From contig NZ_JACJQG010000051.1 in NCBI RefSeq assembly GCF_014696435.1, positions 1 to 64,000 of the forward strand: DNA of 64,000 nt, given 5' to 3'. A model generated the notes under the pieces. The model saw nothing but the letters and a program-made list of their open reading frames with translations, was not told where the DNA came from and ran no database searches. Numbering within the stretch: position 1 is the first letter of the stretch; every line of letters starts with the position of its first letter. The DNA is from Calothrix anomala FACHB-343 (GTDB lineage Bacteria > Cyanobacteriota > Cyanobacteriia > Cyanobacteriales > Nostocaceae). Below are positions 37,610 to 46,791 of this stretch, piece after piece. Both the position numbers and the translations under genes were made by a program.

Positions 37610-38608
37610 TTAAAGATTATAAATTCCAGCTTTGTACTTTGCTAAGTTGCCCGGAATTTTAAACCATTCAATTGTTTCAGCAATGCCTTCTGATAAATTA
37701 TAGTGAGAACGCCAGTTTGTTAAAGATAAAATTTTCTTATTGCACCCTAATAATCTATTAACTTCTGATTTATTAGGTCGTAAACGAGATACTTCACAAA
37801 TAATTTTCGCTTGAGGATTTAGCTGTGCTATTAGTTCATTAGCTAGCTGACCAATTGATATTTCAATTCCACTAGCAATATTAATTTCTTCTCCAACTGT
37901 TTTATCTGATTTAGCAATTTCTACAAAAGCACTAGTAGTATCTTTGACATAATTAAAATCACGAGTTGGATCTAAACTTCCCAGAGTAATTTCATTTGCA
38001 CCTGTTAGTAGCTGAGTTATGATAGTAGGTATAACCGCACGTGCTGACTGTCTAGAACCATATGTATTAAAAGGACGAACAATAGTAACTGGCAAGTTAA
38101 ACGATCTATAAAATGATTCAGCAAGTCTATCCGCAGCAATTTTTGTTGCGCTATAAGGAGATTGACCTTGGAAAGGGTGTTTCTCATCAATAGGGACATA
38201 TTGAGCAGTACCGTAGACTTCAGAGGTTGATGTGATTAATATTTTTTCTACTTGAAGCTTTCTCGCAGATTGTAATACATTTAAAGTACCTTTGATATTT
38301 GTATCAACATAAGAATCGGGAGAGTGATAAGAAAAAGGAATCGCAATTAGCGCAGCTAGATGGAAAACAACTTCACATCCATTCATAGCAGTTTCGACAC
38401 CATTAGGATCGCGAATATCTCCCGCAAATATTTCTATACTCTTTAACTGCTGTTCTGTAAGAGACTCGAGCCAACCCCATGAATTGAAAGAGTTATAGTA
38501 AACAAATGCTCTAATTTTGCATTTTTCTTCTATCAGCCTTTCTACAAGATGGCTACCAATAAAGCCGTCTGAACCAGTAACTAAAACTTTTTTATTTTGC
38601 AGTTCCAT
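37610..38608 (-). CDS. NAD-dependent sugar-nucleotide 4,6-dehydratase, LegB-like
   Basis: A 332-residue extended SDR. KKVLVTGSDGFIGSHLVERL, then the diagnostic run FVYYNSFNSWGWLESL, FHLAALIAIPFSYHSPDSYV, TSEVYGTAQYVPIDEKHP and YSATKIAADRLAESFYRSF match the LegB-type family (4,6-dehydratases for UDP/GDP-sugars used in legionaminic-acid-type pathways). Here the aminotransferase and later Leg enzymes are absent, so it more likely makes a 4-keto-6-deoxy sugar for the neighbouring reductase. It lies 13 bases before the nucleotidyltransferase gene. Confidence 0.85.
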   Translation of the reverse strand: MELQNKKVLVTGSDGFIGSHLVERLIEEKCKIRAFVYYNSFNSWGWLESLTEQQLKSIEIFAGDIRDPNGVETAMNGCEVVFHLAALIAIPFSYHSPDSYVDTNIKGTLNVLQSARKLQVEKILITSTSEVYGTAQYVPIDEKHPFQGQSPYSATKIAADRLAESFYRSFNLPVTIVRPFNTYGSRQSARAVIPTIITQLLTGANEITLGSLDPTRDFNYVKDTTSAFVEIAKSDKTVGEEINIASGIEISIGQLANELIAQLNPQAKIICEVSRLRPNKSEVNRLLGCNKKILSLTNWRSHYNLSEGIAETIEWFKIPGNLAKYKAGIYNL

Positions 38609-38637
38609 TAACGCTACCTAAGAAATTATTAAATTGG

Positions 38638-41600
38638 TTACTTTTTTAAAATAGATAAAAAGGCATCCTTGTATTCATTTTTCATCCGAGTAATATCTAA
38701 ATTTTGTAAAGCAGAATATCTAGCATTTGCTTTCATTTTATTATGTAATTCTTTATCTAAAAATATTTGTTTAATATTAGCAACAAATCCATCTATATCT
38801 GAAGAATCACAGACAAATCCATTGTATCCATCGGTAATTACAGAAGGAATATCACCTACTTTAGAGGCAACGACAGGGATACCTAATGATAATCCCTCCA
38901 TTAATATTATGGGTATACCTTCAATCTTAGAAGGTATAACTAATAAATTTGTAATTTTTAAATATAATTTGTTATCATCCACAAACCCCGGAATAAAAAT
39001 TTTATCTGTCAGATTCCAATCTACTACTTTTTCTTTTATATTCTTATATTCAGGCCCATTACCTATCATAATAAAATACATATCATCATAGTCTTTTAAC
39101 ATTTTTACAATCTGCAAAAATGTTTCGGGGCATTTTTCTTCAGAAAATCTACCCATATAGGAAACAATAAATTTATCTTGAGGAATAATGTTACTATCAA
39201 GTATTGGTTTTTCGTCTACTTTGGTTGGGTTAAATTCGTTCTGAGTATCAACACCATGTATAATCACACGAGTTTTATCTTCCAGTTCGCCAAATTTACT
39301 CAATAAAACATTTTTGATAGCTTCACTAGCTAATATATTTAAATCAATAAATTTTGCATATTTACGATTATTATTTATATGTCCGTATTCGTTAAACAAT
39401 TGATCGACAATCTTAATTGAGGGGAAATCTCTTTTAAGATCTGGCAATATTTTATAAAAGTATGTAGAACCTACAAGAAAAATAATATCTATTTTACGAG
39501 ATTCAATAAAGTAGTAAATAAAATCTTTCCATCTTGCTTCCGATGGTAAAAAATTACATAAATGATATATTTCTTTAGTAATTTGCTCATAGCGATGCGT
39601 GTTATCACCCAAGTTAGCATCTGTTTTGATTGTTGTCATTACAGATATATTAAAATCATTTTCATTTAAATGTTGGGCAATTTGCAGCAATATTGTATCT
39701 GCACCACCTGTAATCACAAAAGGTAGCGCAAAAAGGATATTTTTTTGATGATTTTTTGTTTCTTTGATATATGAATTTATCAGGTTGATAGTACCATTTA
39801 TCACCCGGCACTCTTCTGTATTTGTTTTCCAAGAGCGAGCATAGTTTTTGGGAGTAAGATATTTTTTATTAAAACTACAAATAACTTTTATCTGTTCTTG
39901 ATAACTAGCAATTTCAGGATGATTACTTAAACTTGATTTACTGTGAATACGATAAAGCATTAAAGTCTCAGGAATATTAGTTGCTCTGGCACCAAGAGCC
40001 ATAATTCTTAACCACAAATCCCAGTCTTCAGAAATGTGTTCTTTACCAATTCCATAATCATGATATCCATTTGCTAACGTCCACATTTTTTTTGAGAAAA
40101 CAGCCACTGTCGAAAATTGATTCGCTTGGACAATATTATCTAATCTAGGCTGGGGAGCTATTTGCCATACACAGTCTGAATCTTCAAAACATTGAACGGC
40201 AGTTGAGACTATATCGTAAGCATAAGTTTCTAATAAAAAGACAGCTTTTTCCAGGTAAGTTGGTTGAAGTTTATCATCTGCATCTAAACAACATATATAT
40301 TTACCTGTCGCTCTTTCTATACCAAAATTCCTATTGTCACCGACTAAATGGCGACTTTCCCGATAATAAATTTTTGTCTTTGGTTTGTTTAAAGATTTCA
40401 AAATTGAAATTGTTGAATCATCTGTTGAACCACCATCAATGACGATAATCTCGAAGTTGCGAAAAGTCTGAGACAGTACAGAATCAATAGCCTCTTCTAC
40501 GTATTTGCCGTAGTTAAAACAAGGAATAATGACACTCACTAAAGGTCTATCTTCGTACCATTTTTCTTGCCTGATATTTCTAATTTGAAAATTCGGTAAC
40601 TTCCGTAATCCTTTTTGAATAAACTTTGATAATTTTGATAGTTTTAATAATTTTTTTAAACTAATTGGCTCATCTTCATTTAAAATACCGATAAGCCTTC
40701 TGAATTGAAACCATTTTTGTCTCAGTTTCCAAAATTTGCTACTTTCGATTGCGGTTAGATTAGCCTGAGATTTTTGCAATTGCGCTTGCAATTTTTCTAT
40801 TTCCAGATTTTTATTTTCAAGTTGTGAAACAAAGTATTCCTTAGCATTCAAATATTGAGCATTGTCTGTAGAAAGCTTAATATATTGTTGCCCTAAAAAT
40901 AAAATAAATAAATCTGATAATTCACAATCAAGAATCCATGAACTGGCTATGTAATTAACAATATTTTCTAACACATGAAGATCGTTTATATATTTTATGT
41001 AAAGCATCAAGTAGTTTTGCAAATCTTTTCTATTTAATTTTTTTAAATCATCAAGTGTTAATTGCTGAAGATTATTACCTATGGAAAACAGCATCTTCAT
41101 TCTTGATTCATCGCTACTAACAAAACCGATGATTGTGGAACCAAAATTATCAAAATTAACAATTCTTCCTATATATTCTTGCCCAAAAAAATGTAACGTT
41201 ATTTTTTTAAAACTCTGTTCCGTGAAGTAGTAAATATGCTCAAGTGAAGAATTAAACCAGTGTTTATCTGCATTTTCATTGAAAGTTAAACAAGGTATTT
41301 CAAAAAATAAAAACCCATCAGGCTGTAATATATTTTTTATTTGGGCAAAAACATCAGTTAATTGTGGAATATGTTCCAATACAGCCCAGGCAGTTACTAC
41401 ATTAAACTTTTGTTCTTCGTTAAAATCAATATTTATAAAACTATTATTGTAAACTTTGTAACCTTTTCTATGACAAATTTCTGCGTATTCGCTATTATAC
41501 TCTACACCTGATAATTTTTTAAACCCATACATCTTAGCTAAATCTAAAAATATTCCATTACTACAACCCAAATCAAAAAGGCTATCTCCTGTCTTAACTA

Positions 41601-41880
41601 AATCTATTAAAGCGATAGCCCAGATAAAATAACTATGTTGAATCTCTTGATAATTTATATAGCCTATTTCATTTTCATCACCATCAGATTTAATCGACTT
41701 TTCGTAATAGTCAAGTTCATAAAAACTTTGCAAATTTTTTGGGTATTTTTCAACAAATCCTAGTCCACAATTGCTACAAATAAGAACCCAAATTTTGTCA
41801 GATCTTTGTTTGTATTTTGAGATTTTTTCGCTAGCACAAAATGGACATTTAGTATTTTCATTAAATTCTTGGTGTTTCAT
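38638..41880 (-). CDS. three-domain methyltransferase-GT2-GT4 glycan enzyme
   Basis: A 1080-residue fusion. Residues 1-40: zinc ribbon CPFCASEKISK...CSNCGLGF. About 75-250: SAM methyltransferase (SLFDLGCSNGIFLDLAKMYG, WAVLEHIPQL). About 350-390: coiled coil. About 440-650: GT2 domain (PLVSVIIPCFNYGKYVEEAI, IIVIDGGSTDDSTISIL, CLDADDKLQ). About 710-1080: GT4 domain (LPFVITGGADTILLQIAQHL, MGRFSEEKCPETFLQIVKML, IPSKIEGIPIILMEGLSLG). It could both extend and methyl-cap a surface polysaccharide. Its start overlaps the Wzt gene by four bases, so it is coupled to the exporter. Confidence 0.88.
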   Translation of the reverse strand: MKHQEFNENTKCPFCASEKISKYKQRSDKIWVLICSNCGLGFVEKYPKNLQSFYELDYYEKSIKSDGDENEIGYINYQEIQHSYFIWAIALIDLVKTGDSLFDLGCSNGIFLDLAKMYGFKKLSGVEYNSEYAEICHRKGYKVYNNSFINIDFNEEQKFNVVTAWAVLEHIPQLTDVFAQIKNILQPDGFLFFEIPCLTFNENADKHWFNSSLEHIYYFTEQSFKKITLHFFGQEYIGRIVNFDNFGSTIIGFVSSDESRMKMLFSIGNNLQQLTLDDLKKLNRKDLQNYLMLYIKYINDLHVLENIVNYIASSWILDCELSDLFILFLGQQYIKLSTDNAQYLNAKEYFVSQLENKNLEIEKLQAQLQKSQANLTAIESSKFWKLRQKWFQFRRLIGILNEDEPISLKKLLKLSKLSKFIQKGLRKLPNFQIRNIRQEKWYEDRPLVSVIIPCFNYGKYVEEAIDSVLSQTFRNFEIIVIDGGSTDDSTISILKSLNKPKTKIYYRESRHLVGDNRNFGIERATGKYICCLDADDKLQPTYLEKAVFLLETYAYDIVSTAVQCFEDSDCVWQIAPQPRLDNIVQANQFSTVAVFSKKMWTLANGYHDYGIGKEHISEDWDLWLRIMALGARATNIPETLMLYRIHSKSSLSNHPEIASYQEQIKVICSFNKKYLTPKNYARSWKTNTEECRVINGTINLINSYIKETKNHQKNILFALPFVITGGADTILLQIAQHLNENDFNISVMTTIKTDANLGDNTHRYEQITKEIYHLCNFLPSEARWKDFIYYFIESRKIDIIFLVGSTYFYKILPDLKRDFPSIKIVDQLFNEYGHINNNRKYAKFIDLNILASEAIKNVLLSKFGELEDKTRVIIHGVDTQNEFNPTKVDEKPILDSNIIPQDKFIVSYMGRFSEEKCPETFLQIVKMLKDYDDMYFIMIGNGPEYKNIKEKVVDWNLTDKIFIPGFVDDNKLYLKITNLLVIPSKIEGIPIILMEGLSLGIPVVASKVGDIPSVITDGYNGFVCDSSDIDGFVANIKQIFLDKELHNKMKANARYSALQNLDITRMKNEYKDAFLSILKK

Positions 41881-43181
41881 AAGACTATGCTGAATTCTGT
41901 TTTTGTGGGGATATAAACCTTAGTTTCTGGTGTTAAATTATTTAACTTATTTATCTTAAATACATATATATTATCCTGCCAATCACAAATATCTTCTACA
42001 TTATCTTCATTAATAACTGATACACCTAGTGTTAATGTATATGTACCAGGTTGTAACATTAAATCAAAAGTAAATGTTGCCAACAGTCTTTGATTAATTT
42101 GTAGTTCTGGCAAATTTGCTGCTTCATATCTTAAATTTGTCCCAAATAAATCTAATCCATAAATATCTCTAATAAGAAATCCAATACTATAATTTTTAGC
42201 GGAAACGAAGAACTTAGCAAGTATTTGAATAGTTATTTTTTCAGACCAATCAAATGAATCTGATTTATTTCCATCAGAATCTAAAACCCTATATTTTTCT
42301 AAAATAGATTTTTTAGAACCATAACCAGTGTTTGGCAATTGCCAAAAATCTATCTCTGCTGATGCTTCTGAAATAGGTTCTTCTAGGTTTTCTTGTTGAG
42401 TATTTTTCGCGGTAATTAAAATATCTGGCTGGATCAAGGATTCTAACTGCTCTCTAGTTTTTTTTAAATATTGATTCACCACAGATTCTGAGTTTCCTAT
42501 ATGAAAAATAGTACCCTCCTCTAAGTAAATACATGAGCGGCACATGCTTTTAACAGCACCAATATCATGGCTGACGAACAGTACTGTGACACCCGCTTCC
42601 ATCATCTTTCGCATCCGCGCCATGCACTTTGCCTGAAAAAACATATCTCCTACAGCCAAAGCTTCATCGACAATTAATATATCTGGATCGATGTGAATTG
42701 CCGAGGCAAAAGCCAATCTAACATACATTCCACTTGAATAAGTTTTAACAGGCTGCTCAATAAAATCTCCGATATCAGCAAAAGCAGCAATCTGCTCGAA
42801 GCGCTCATCCACCTCTTGTTTGGAAAGTCCCATAATTGCGCCATTCATATACACGTTTTCTCGACCTGTAAATTCTGGGTTAAAACCTGCACCCAATTCT
42901 AATAGAGCTGCAACCCTACCATTAACTTGCAGTTCTCCACTAGTTGGTGTCAAAGTTTTGCAAATGAGTTGCAATAGTGTGGATTTCCCTGCTCCATTGC
43001 GCCCAATGATACCCATAGTCTCACCTTTGATGACTTCAAATGAGATACCTGTTAATGCCCAAAACTCCTGAGCATAGGTTTTTCCTGGTAACAATAGTTC
43101 TTTGAGTCGATCAACTGGATGCGCATACCGCTTGTAGCACTTCGAGACATTTTTGAGGGAAATGGCAATTTCTTCTCCCAT
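41877..43181 (-). CDS. wzt: polysaccharide ABC exporter ATPase with Wzt C-terminal domain
   Basis: A 434-residue ATPase of the O-antigen/teichoic-acid export type. Walker [18 protein letters not shown] near residues 57-73, the signature region VKTYSSGMYVRLAFASAI, Walker B ILIVDEALAVGD, and switch VLFVSHDIGAVKSMC. After a linker, residues about 280-434 form an immunoglobulin-like Wzt_C domain (EKYRVLDSDGNKSDSFDW, LQPGTYTLTLGVSVI), which in studied exporters recognises the modified end of the glycan chain. It pairs with the permease 63 bases upstream. Confidence 0.92.
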   Translation of the reverse strand: MGEEIAISLKNVSKCYKRYAHPVDRLKELLLPGKTYAQEFWALTGISFEVIKGETMGIIGRNGAGKSTLLQLICKTLTPTSGELQVNGRVAALLELGAGFNPEFTGRENVYMNGAIMGLSKQEVDERFEQIAAFADIGDFIEQPVKTYSSGMYVRLAFASAIHIDPDILIVDEALAVGDMFFQAKCMARMRKMMEAGVTVLFVSHDIGAVKSMCRSCIYLEEGTIFHIGNSESVVNQYLKKTREQLESLIQPDILITAKNTQQENLEEPISEASAEIDFWQLPNTGYGSKKSILEKYRVLDSDGNKSDSFDWSEKITIQILAKFFVSAKNYSIGFLIRDIYGLDLFGTNLRYEAANLPELQINQRLLATFTFDLMLQPGTYTLTLGVSVINEDNVEDICDWQDNIYVFKINKLNNLTPETKVYIPTKTEFSIVL

Positions 43182-43244
43182 ACTTTCACGATAAAACCTT
43201 TAAAAATCCTAGTTTATGACTAAAAGGCAATTTATTTGCCGCCT

Positions 43245-44102
43245 TCACAAAATATCAGCAAATGCTGGACGCAAACGTTTGTATATTAAAAATCCGCTAA
43301 AAAATATTAAAATTGCAACAATTGAAGCAACTCCCCATTCGCCCCAATGTTTCACTTCTCCAACTAAAATTAAATCACGATAAACTTCTGCGATCGCAGC
43401 TATAGGATTTAACCACAGTACCCAACTCCGCCATTGTTCGGGAATCTGGGATGCTGGATATACTAAGGGTGTTGCATAAAACCAGATACTTAATATCACC
43501 CCTAAAGTCTGAGGAATATCTCGCAAAAATACTGTTAGTCCTGCTGCTAAATAACCTAATCCAGCAGTTAACAATAATTGTGTTAACCAAACCAAGGGTA
43601 ATAGCGCCAAGGTAGTATGTAAAGTATGAGAAGTTAAAGCGACAAAAAAAATTAACGCCATTAACCCAAAAGAACTTTCAATAAATGTAGATAAAATTGG
43701 GACTAAAGGTAATAAAGCTAAGGGAAAAACTACTTTTTTAACTAAATTTGGTTGGGTGACTACTGAGTTAGCCGATTGTAATAGTCCTCCTGTAAAAGCA
43801 ATCCAAGGTAGTAAACCTGCAAACAACCACAAGCCAAAAGTAAAGTTATTTTCTGGTAAAGTTTTTAGATTTAATTTAACTTTTAGTACTATTGAAAATA
43901 CGTATGTATAAATTAGTAATTGCGATAACTGATTGAGCAAAGGCCATAAATTGCCTAAAACAGAACCTTTATATCTCGCTTCTAAATCTCGTCTGACTAA
44001 AGTTCTGAGTAAATCAAACTTTATCCCTAATTTTTCATTAATTGGGAGAATATGCTGCATTTTTTTTGCTTGATTGATAAATCCTCTAATTGTCTTTAGC
44101 AA
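43245..44102 (-). CDS. wzm: polysaccharide ABC exporter permease
   Basis: ABC-2-type membrane subunit with six hydrophobic segments. Family motifs RTLVRRDLEARYKGSVLGNL and WPLLNQLSQLLIYTYVFSIV at the N-terminus, WFYATPLVYPASQIPEQWR near residue 210 and LNPIAAIAEVYRDLIL. The frame opens with TTG at 44102 (285 residues); the ATG at 44060 (MQHILPINEKLG, 271 residues) is an equally likely start. It begins the glycan run and, with Wzt, should move a lipid-linked polymer across the inner membrane. Confidence 0.9.
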   Translation of the reverse strand: MLKTIRGFINQAKKMQHILPINEKLGIKFDLLRTLVRRDLEARYKGSVLGNLWPLLNQLSQLLIYTYVFSIVLKVKLNLKTLPENNFTFGLWLFAGLLPWIAFTGGLLQSANSVVTQPNLVKKVVFPLALLPLVPILSTFIESSFGLMALIFFVALTSHTLHTTLALLPLVWLTQLLLTAGLGYLAAGLTVFLRDIPQTLGVILSIWFYATPLVYPASQIPEQWRSWVLWLNPIAAIAEVYRDLILVGEVKHWGEWGVASIVAILIFFSGFLIYKRLRPAFADIL

Positions 44103-44311
44103 TTCTTGCTGCCTCGCTCGTTATCTATATATTCCATTGCTATTCATGAAGCTAATTAGCTATGAAAGTTCCCTTAGCATTTTTATTGCTATCAATAATA
44201 CATTATTAAAAAATAGACTCCTCAATTAACTGGGCAATTGTACTCTGAATAAACTATTAAAGCAACTTGATGATAATTACCTCTGTTAACTTTTGCGGAA
44301 AATCTGAGGAA

Positions 44312-45109
44312 TTAACTTAAATTATCGGGGTCAATACCAAGCGATCGCACATACTCTGCCAATTTTTCAGCCCGTTGGCGTTCCTGTTCGGCTCGTTGGC
44401 GTTCTTGTTCAGCTCGTTGGCGTTCTTGTTCGGCTCGTTGGCGTTCTTGTTCGGCTTTTTCTGCTAAGGTTGGTAGCCAACCTTGAGAATTATACCAACG
44501 CAACCATAAACCTGTTGTCTGTTGGTAAGTGCCTTGCCATAATCCTAATCCTAGTTCCAACTCTGCTAACCAAAAGCGATTTTCTGGTAGAGGTACTGCT
44601 TCATAACGATTGCCAATTAGTTGAAAAATGCGGAGAATATTGTCGTAGCGGTCGTAAACTACATAGTAAGGTACTCGCAAAATGCGTTCATAAACTTCCC
44701 ATTTAGTTGGCGGCTGATTAACTTCTCTCAGTGTTTTGCCTAAGTCTTCTTGTTCTGTACCTGGTGAGAGTAATTCAACTACTAAAAATGGTGCAATACC
44801 CTCTTGCCAAATGACGTAACTTAAGCGTAAGTCTTGCTGTTGGCTAGCACTAGTTACCCCTAAAACCATATACCAATCAGGTCTTTTGTACCACAAAGTA
44901 TGGCGGGGGTCGTAGTAAAGATTTAAATCGCTAGCTAGTAAAATTTCTGTTGCTGAATAGTTGGCAGGCTGACAAGTCTCAGTGAGTAAATCAGCTTGAA
45001 TACAATGAAATTCATCCGGCAATCCTGATTCCCCTATTACTTCACTGGGTAAATCATACATTGTCGGCATGGTTTCTTGAGGCGAACGTGGCGGATTTGG
45101 ATCGTACAT
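44312..45109 (-). CDS. Uma2-family protein with C-terminal heptad repeat
   Basis: A 265-residue Uma2/DUF820 protein. Core blocks: LNLYYDPRHTLWYKRPDWYM, SYVIWQEGIAPFLVVELLSP and YVVYDRYDNILRIFQL. The residue before the second strand is F where many Uma2 proteins have D (APFLVVELL versus PDLVVE), so catalysis may differ. The C-terminus is a charged helix of RAEQERQ heptads encoded by four 21-bp tandem DNA repeats, ending RSLGIDPDNLS. Such tails are common in this cyanobacterial subfamily. It lies alone between the exporter and the petP-like gene. Confidence 0.85.
   Translation of the reverse strand: MYDPNPPRSPQETMPTMYDLPSEVIGESGLPDEFHCIQADLLTETCQPANYSATEILLASDLNLYYDPRHTLWYKRPDWYMVLGVTSASQQQDLRLSYVIWQEGIAPFLVVELLSPGTEQEDLGKTLREVNQPPTKWEVYERILRVPYYVVYDRYDNILRIFQLIGNRYEAVPLPENRFWLAELELGLGLWQGTYQQTTGLWLRWYNSQGWLPTLAEKAEQERQRAEQERQRAEQERQRAEQERQRAEKLAEYVRSLGIDPDNLS
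44370..44453 (-). repeat. four 21-bp tandem repeats within the Uma2 gene
   Basis: Units at 44370, 44391, 44412 and 44433 (GCTCGTTGGCGTTCTTGTTCG on the plus strand, with one to three base changes) encode the heptad ERQRAEQ. Copy number can vary by slippage without changing the frame. Confidence 0.92.
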
Positions 45110-45160
45110 TGCTGCTAATTAATGATGGCAAAATAATTGCTAAGGGAGTTTTTATTATTT

Positions 45161-45200
45161 TAGTCATTAGTCATTAGTCATTGGTCATTGGTCATTTGTC
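45161..45200. repeat. STRR: TAGTCAT/TGGTCAT heptamers
   Basis: TAGTCAT repeated three times, then TGGTCAT twice and TTGTC, upstream of the petP-like gene. Confidence 0.9.
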
Positions 45201-45292
45201 CTCCTCATTTCCTTTCTATTGCTGTAAATTTATGACAGATGAGGTACGGATTCAGTTAAACTGAGACTTGGTTTATTGCATTGTATCTAGGC

Positions 45293-45487
45293 ATGGAAAT
45301 CGGACAGAAGGTTAAGGTAGTTCGTTTGCGCGATCGCGTATCTCCCCCAATTGTCAAAAGATTAGGAGAAGTCGGCACAGTTTTAGGCTACAAAGTCACC
45401 GATGGTAGCGGTGTTGGTGTAGTAGTGCAATTTGACGATAATTCATCGACTTGGTTTTTTGAAGATGAATTGAGAGTCGTACAGTAG
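45293..45487 (+). CDS. petP: PetP-like protein (DUF2862)
   Basis: A 64-residue protein with an SH3-like pattern: MEIGQKVKVVRLRDRVSPPI, GEVGTVLGYKVTDGSGVGVV and VQFDDNSSTWFFEDEL. This matches the cyanobacterial DUF2862 family whose member PetP is a peripheral cytochrome b6f subunit affecting linear electron flow. Paralogues of unknown function exist, so the symbol is probable, not certain. The ATG at 45293 is chosen over an in-frame TTG at 45281. A Get3d-like ATPase and then chlG follow in the same direction. Confidence 0.8.
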   Translation: MEIGQKVKVVRLRDRVSPPIVKRLGEVGTVLGYKVTDGSGVGVVVQFDDNSSTWFFEDELRVVQ

Positions 45488-45559
45488 GCGGAAGTTAAGA
45501 AGATTTGCCGAGTGCTAAGTTGGAATTGACAACAATCGGCGGTAACTAAAAATCAAGTC

Positions 45560-46660
45560 ATGACCTTTATATTGACATTTTTGGGCAAAAGCGGCATTGC
45601 TCGTACCAAAATTGCGATCGCATCTGCTAAATTATTGGCTAGCCAAGGTAAGCGCGTACTTTTAGCCGGACTTGCAGAACCAGCATTACCTATTTTGCTG
45701 GGTACTACCCTCACATCCGACCCTCAAGAAATTGCTCCTAATTTGCAAGTAGTGCAGTTTCAAGCATCTGTATTGCTACAACGCCAATGGGAAGAAGTCA
45801 AAAAGCTTGAGGCGCAATACCTCCGCACACCCATTATCAAAGATGTTTATGGTGAGGAATTGGTGGTATTGCCAGGGATGGATAATGCCCTTGCTCTGAA
45901 TGCAATTCGTGAATACGATGCTTCTGGCAAATATGACGCGATCGTTTACGATGGCACAGGTGACGCTTCCAGCTTGCGGATGTTGGGATTGCCAGAGTCT
46001 CTAAGCTGGTATGTACGCCGCTTTCGCCAATTATTTGTTAACTCCGATTTAGGTAAAACAATTGCCGAATCGCCCTTGATTCAACCGTTGATTAGCACTT
46101 TGTTCAATTTTAATTGGACAGCAGACAACTTCGCTCAACCGACTAATCAAGTCAACAATTTCCTCGAAAAGGGTAAAGCTGCTGTGGCTGACCCCCGGCG
46201 GGTTGCGGCTTTTTTGGTAACTACACCAGAACCGATTGAGGTAGCTAGCAGCCGCTATTTGTGGGGTAGCGCACAGCAAATTGGTATTACTGTTGGTGGT
46301 GTGATTGTTGTCTCTGCTGACGGTAACCACAATGTCACAGATGAATTTAATCCCTTACCCATTAGTGTAGTACCTGATGCACCGGCTGGTGAATGGCGAT
46401 CGCTCATCGATGCCCTACCAGACTTTGCACAGGAAGCAATAAAAGCACCAAAACCCATTGAAATTGATGTTCACAACCGTCAGGTACGCTTATTCCTGCC
46501 TGGATTTGATAAAAAGCAAGTCAAGCTCACCCAGTACGGGCCAGAAGTGACAGTAGAAGCCGGTGACCAACGGCGCAATATTGACCTCCCACCCTCATTA
46601 AGTGGTAAATCTATCACTGGGGCGAAGTTTCAAAATAGTTATTTGATCGTTTCGTTTTAA
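45560..46660 (+). CDS. Get3d-like ArsA-type ATPase with alpha-crystallin domain
   Basis: A 366-residue protein with an ArsA/Get3 deviant P-loop domain (about 1-270) and an HSP20/alpha-crystallin-like C-terminus (about 280-366: IDVHNRQVRLFLPGFDKKQV). This combination is that of cyanobacterial and plastid Get3d proteins, proposed membrane-protein or client-binding factors. The P-loop reads GKSGIARTK instead of GKGGVGKTT: the first Lys is kept but the second is Arg. DGTGDASSLRMLGLPESLSW follows the Switch I region. ATP hydrolysis may thus be weakened or altered. It is 72 bases from the petP-like gene and 131 bases from chlG. Confidence 0.8.
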   Translation: MTFILTFLGKSGIARTKIAIASAKLLASQGKRVLLAGLAEPALPILLGTTLTSDPQEIAPNLQVVQFQASVLLQRQWEEVKKLEAQYLRTPIIKDVYGEELVVLPGMDNALALNAIREYDASGKYDAIVYDGTGDASSLRMLGLPESLSWYVRRFRQLFVNSDLGKTIAESPLIQPLISTLFNFNWTADNFAQPTNQVNNFLEKGKAAVADPRRVAAFLVTTPEPIEVASSRYLWGSAQQIGITVGGVIVVSADGNHNVTDEFNPLPISVVPDAPAGEWRSLIDALPDFAQEAIKAPKPIEIDVHNRQVRLFLPGFDKKQVKLTQYGPEVTVEAGDQRRNIDLPPSLSGKSITGAKFQNSYLIVSF

Positions 46661-46672
46661 CTTATAGATATC

Positions 46673-46780
46673 GGGGACTAGGGGCTAGAGGCTAGGGGCT
46701 AGGGACTAGGGACTAGGAATAAATCATGCCCAATGCCCAATGCCCAACGCCCAATGCCCCATGCCCCATACCCTATGCCC
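46673..46780. repeat. STRRs: GGGACTA-type and GCCCAAT-type heptamers
   Basis: GGGGCTA/GGGACTA heptamers (about 46673-46717) are followed by CCCAATG/CCCCATG heptamers (about 46726-46780). The second block keeps an open frame before chlG, producing a false N-terminal extension MPNAQCPTPN. Confidence 0.9.
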
Positions 46781-46791
46781 AAATTTATCTT

